A stretch of 6,681 bases of DNA from Clostridia bacterium. Its GTDB lineage: Bacteria > Bacillota > Clostridia > Oscillospirales > CAG-272. Under the pieces are notes generated by a model, which saw only the letters and a program-made list of their open reading frames with translations, was not told where the DNA came from and ran no database searches. The stretch is from positions 1-6,681 of the forward strand of contig JAFOAB010000020.1 of the NCBI GenBank assembly GCA_017382555.1. Reading direction: 5' to 3'. The translations under genes and the position numbers were made by a program. This document shows, in pieces, positions 4,986 through 6,681 of the stretch; position 1 is the stretch's first letter, and every line of letters begins with the position of its first letter.

Positions 4986-6110
4986 ATGATAAAGGTACTG
5001 AACGTACTTACAGATACCAATATAGGCGGCGCAGGCAGACTGCTTGTGCATTATCTGCGCAACTTTGACCGCAGTCGCTTTGACGTATATGTTTGTCTGC
5101 CGAAGGGCAGTCTGCTTATCCCCGAGGTGGAAAAGGTCGGATATTCCGTAATCGAAACCGAGTACGGCAAGGACAAGACCCTCGAAGGGGCGGCTATAAA
5201 GGAGCTTTGCGGCATCATAAAGGATATAAAGCCGCATATCGTACACAGCCACGCTTCCCTTTCCGCACGCATTGCCGCACTCCTTTGCGGCGTTAAAAGC
5301 CGTATGTATACGCGCCATTGCGCATACGATCTGCCGCACAGCGCCACAAGCTTCCCCAAAAAGCAAATCTCCGGCTTTATAAACAACACCCTCTCCACCT
5401 CCATCGTTGCGGTTGCCGATGCCGCCGCAAGGAATTTGACGGATACGGGAGTTGACCCCAAAAAAATAACAGTTATCCAAAACGGTGTTGAGATGCTGCC
5501 CGAAATTACGGATGCAGAAAAATCCGCACTTAAGGTAAGCCTCGGCATAAAGGAAGACGATACAGTGCTTATCATAAACGCCCGCCTTACTGCGGTAAAG
5601 GGGCACAGCTATCTTTTTGAGGCTTTTTGCGGAATTTGCAAGAATAACGAAAGCGTTAAGCTTATCGTTCTCGGCACGGGCGAGGAGGAGACATCGCTCA
5701 AGGCACTCGCAAGCGAGCTCGGTATCTCGGACAAGATAATCTTCACCGGCTTTGTAGATGACGTCGCGCCGTATATCGGCATTTCGGATATTAACGTCAA
5801 CTTCTCTTGGGGCACCGAGACCTCCAGCCTTGCGATAAGCGAGGCGATGACGCTTGGCGTGCCGACCGTGGCCTCCGACTTTGGCGGAAACCCCGGAATG
5901 ATCGAAGTGGGCGTAAACGGTATACTTGTTCAAAACAAAAATGCCGAAGCACTTGAAAAAGCGCTTACGGAGCTGATAAACGATCCCGAGCGCATCCGCG
6001 CACTCGGCGATGGCGCAAGAGCCCTGTACACAAAAAAATTCAGCGCCTCCGCTATGACGCGCAAGCTTGAGGCGGTCTATGAATCTGAATACGAAAAACG
6101 CTGTAAATAA
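4986..6110 (+). CDS. GT-B fold glycosyltransferase, family 4-like
   Basis: A 374-residue protein, of normal length for GT4 enzymes, which transfer sugar from a nucleotide-sugar with retention of configuration. The N-terminal acceptor domain (about 1-170) starts with IKVLNVL and the Gly-rich loop NIGGAGR (12-18), followed by HIVHSHASLSARIAALL (84-100). The C-terminal donor domain (about 185-355) shows NARLTAVKGH with Arg200 and Lys205 for phosphate binding. It also shows LIVLGTGEEE (226-235) and the EX7E pair Glu278/Glu286 just before GVPTVASDFGGNPGMI (291-306). No transmembrane segment is seen, so it probably works at the inner membrane face or in the cytosol. The acceptor is unknown: lipid-linked sugar, exopolysaccharide and glycolipid are all possible. 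It is the last gene of the operon and is followed directly by a terminator. Confidence 0.92.
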   Translation: MIKVLNVLTDTNIGGAGRLLVHYLRNFDRSRFDVYVCLPKGSLLIPEVEKVGYSVIETEYGKDKTLEGAAIKELCGIIKDIKPHIVHSHASLSARIAALLCGVKSRMYTRHCAYDLPHSATSFPKKQISGFINNTLSTSIVAVADAAARNLTDTGVDPKKITVIQNGVEMLPEITDAEKSALKVSLGIKEDDTVLIINARLTAVKGHSYLFEAFCGICKNNESVKLIVLGTGEEETSLKALASELGISDKIIFTGFVDDVAPYIGISDINVNFSWGTETSSLAISEAMTLGVPTVASDFGGNPGMIEVGVNGILVQNKNAEALEKALTELINDPERIRALGDGARALYTKKFSASAMTRKLEAVYESEYEKRCK

Positions 6111-6150
6111 AACATCGGCAGAGACGTCGTCTCTGCCGATGTTTTTGTTT
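6109..6150 (+). terminator. Bidirectional rho-independent terminator between convergent genes
   Basis: A perfect stem of about 17 bp (arms 6110-6126 and 6128-6144, with the core AACATCGGCAGAGAC) is followed on the plus strand by TTTTTGTTT. On the minus strand it is followed by TTTTATTT. The stem starts within the glycosyltransferase stop codon and lies 4 bp past the stop of the converging SDR gene. It should end both transcripts. Confidence 0.9.
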
Positions 6151-6681
6151 ACTTTAAAACCATTTTTATTGCCGCAAGCTGAATGCGCTTCGGAAGCGCA
6201 TTTAAAAGCAGCAACAGCGGATTGCGATTTACGGAGTACGCAAATGCGGGTCTGCGCTTATTTAAGACCGATAACGTTTTTCTCGCTATTTTATCGGGGC
6301 TTACGCTTCTTGCCTCCACACCGCAAACGATTTTCTTAAATCTTGCTGCATTGCACGCATAAAGGCTAGTCTTTTCACAAAAGCGGTCAAGCGCGGCTGT
6401 GGAAACGCCGAGCATATCTGTTTCTACCGCGCCCGCACGAAGCACAGAGACCCTTATGCCGAGCAGCTGAAGCTCCATTTGAAGCGAGTAGGCGTACTTA
6501 TCAAGCGCCGCCTTTGTTACCGCGTATATTCCCGTAAACGGCAAAGGATCGAGCGGTGCAAGCTCGCTTGTTGTGATAATTATGCGCGAATCACGTGTAA
6601 GAAGCGGCAAAAAGACCTTATTTACCTGCATAGCACCGAAAAGATTAACGCCAAAGATACGCGCAAGACTATCCTCATCAA
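6149..6681 (-). CDS. Second short-chain dehydrogenase/reductase, partial (N-terminus beyond the window)
   Basis: The last 176 residues of a classical SDR. The open frame continues through the right edge of the window, so the internal ATG at 6631 is not the start. Residues before it read DEDSLARIFGVNLFGA, the usual SDR helix with the catalytic Asn. The rest of the active site is present: Ser in TTSE, then Tyr and Lys in YAVTK, followed by the substrate-loop stretch RAGAVETDML, as in SDRs that use 'PGxVxTxM'. The cofactor-binding TGxxxGxG motif must lie outside the window. The C-terminus is hydrophobic and basic (NPLLLLLNALPKRIQ), perhaps peripheral to the membrane. It converges on the glycosyltransferase operon and shares its terminator. 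It differs clearly in sequence from the SDR at 4200-4982, so it is not a recent duplicate. Confidence 0.88.
   Translation of the reverse strand, partial: DEDSLARIFGVNLFGAMQVNKVFLPLLTRDSRIIITTSELAPLDPLPFTGIYAVTKAALDKYAYSLQMELQLLGIRVSVLRAGAVETDMLGVSTAALDRFCEKTSLYACNAARFKKIVCGVEARSVSPDKIARKTLSVLNKRRPAFAYSVNRNPLLLLLNALPKRIQLAAIKMVLK

Noticed and set aside
4950..5933. Long minus-strand open frame (327 codons) opposite the glycosyltransferase
   Set aside because: The opposite strand has a full set of GT4 motifs. This frame has odd, Cys/His/Tyr-rich composition and no family resemblance. It is explained by codon bias of the real gene.
6629..6631. Internal ATG at 6631 as the start of the second SDR
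   Set aside because: The frame stays open to the window edge and the upstream residues match the SDR helix that carries the catalytic Asn, so the gene is truncated by the window.

Overview
The window reads as chromosomal DNA of a low-to-mid GC Gram-positive bacterium, most likely an uncultured gut-type Clostridia (Bacillota). The support is indirect. There are strong AGGAG/GGAGG ribosome binding sites and SigA-type promoters with 17-bp spacers. There is a stand-alone RlmL-type methyltransferase rather than the long fused enterobacterial form, a lipobox on an HtrA-like protease, and a hairpin-rich repeat of a kind I associate from memory with gut Firmicutes. The species assignment is an inference.

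Left block, read on the minus strand (3721 down to 169). An HtrA/DegP-like serine protease, predicted to be a lipoprotein with a short collagen-like linker, has its own promoter and a rho-independent terminator. Directly after that terminator a second promoter drives a two-gene unit. Its first gene is a stand-alone 2-oxoacid-dehydrogenase-E2/chloramphenicol-acetyltransferase-fold protein. Its second is a THUMP-domain 23S rRNA guanine-N2 methyltransferase, coupled through a TAATG stop/start overlap. The methyltransferase gene runs up to a 124-bp multi-hairpin repeat (41-164). The outer hairpin of that repeat, followed by a T-run on the minus strand, should act as the transcription terminator.

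Right block, read on the plus strand (3905-6110). A very strong promoter with a consensus -35 and an extended -10 lies inside the divergent intergenic region. Its -35 box sits in a perfect 17-bp palindrome, a plausible operator. It drives a compact three-gene operon: a 100-residue DUF2007-type protein, a short-chain dehydrogenase/reductase (SDR) that overlaps it by 8 nt, and a GT-B fold family-4-like glycosyltransferase 3 nt further on. A long perfect hairpin with T-runs on both sides (6109-6150) ends this operon and also the converging gene, a second SDR whose N-terminus lies beyond the right edge.

Most of the content is ordinary housekeeping and envelope-type chromosome. The points most worth following are the E2/CAT-fold protein with Glu in place of the catalytic His, the promoter palindrome with its uncharacterised DUF2007-SDR-glycosyltransferase operon, the collagen-linked lipoprotein protease, and the composite hairpin repeat that doubles as a terminator. 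I found no CRISPR array, tRNA, rRNA, transposase gene or phage gene.
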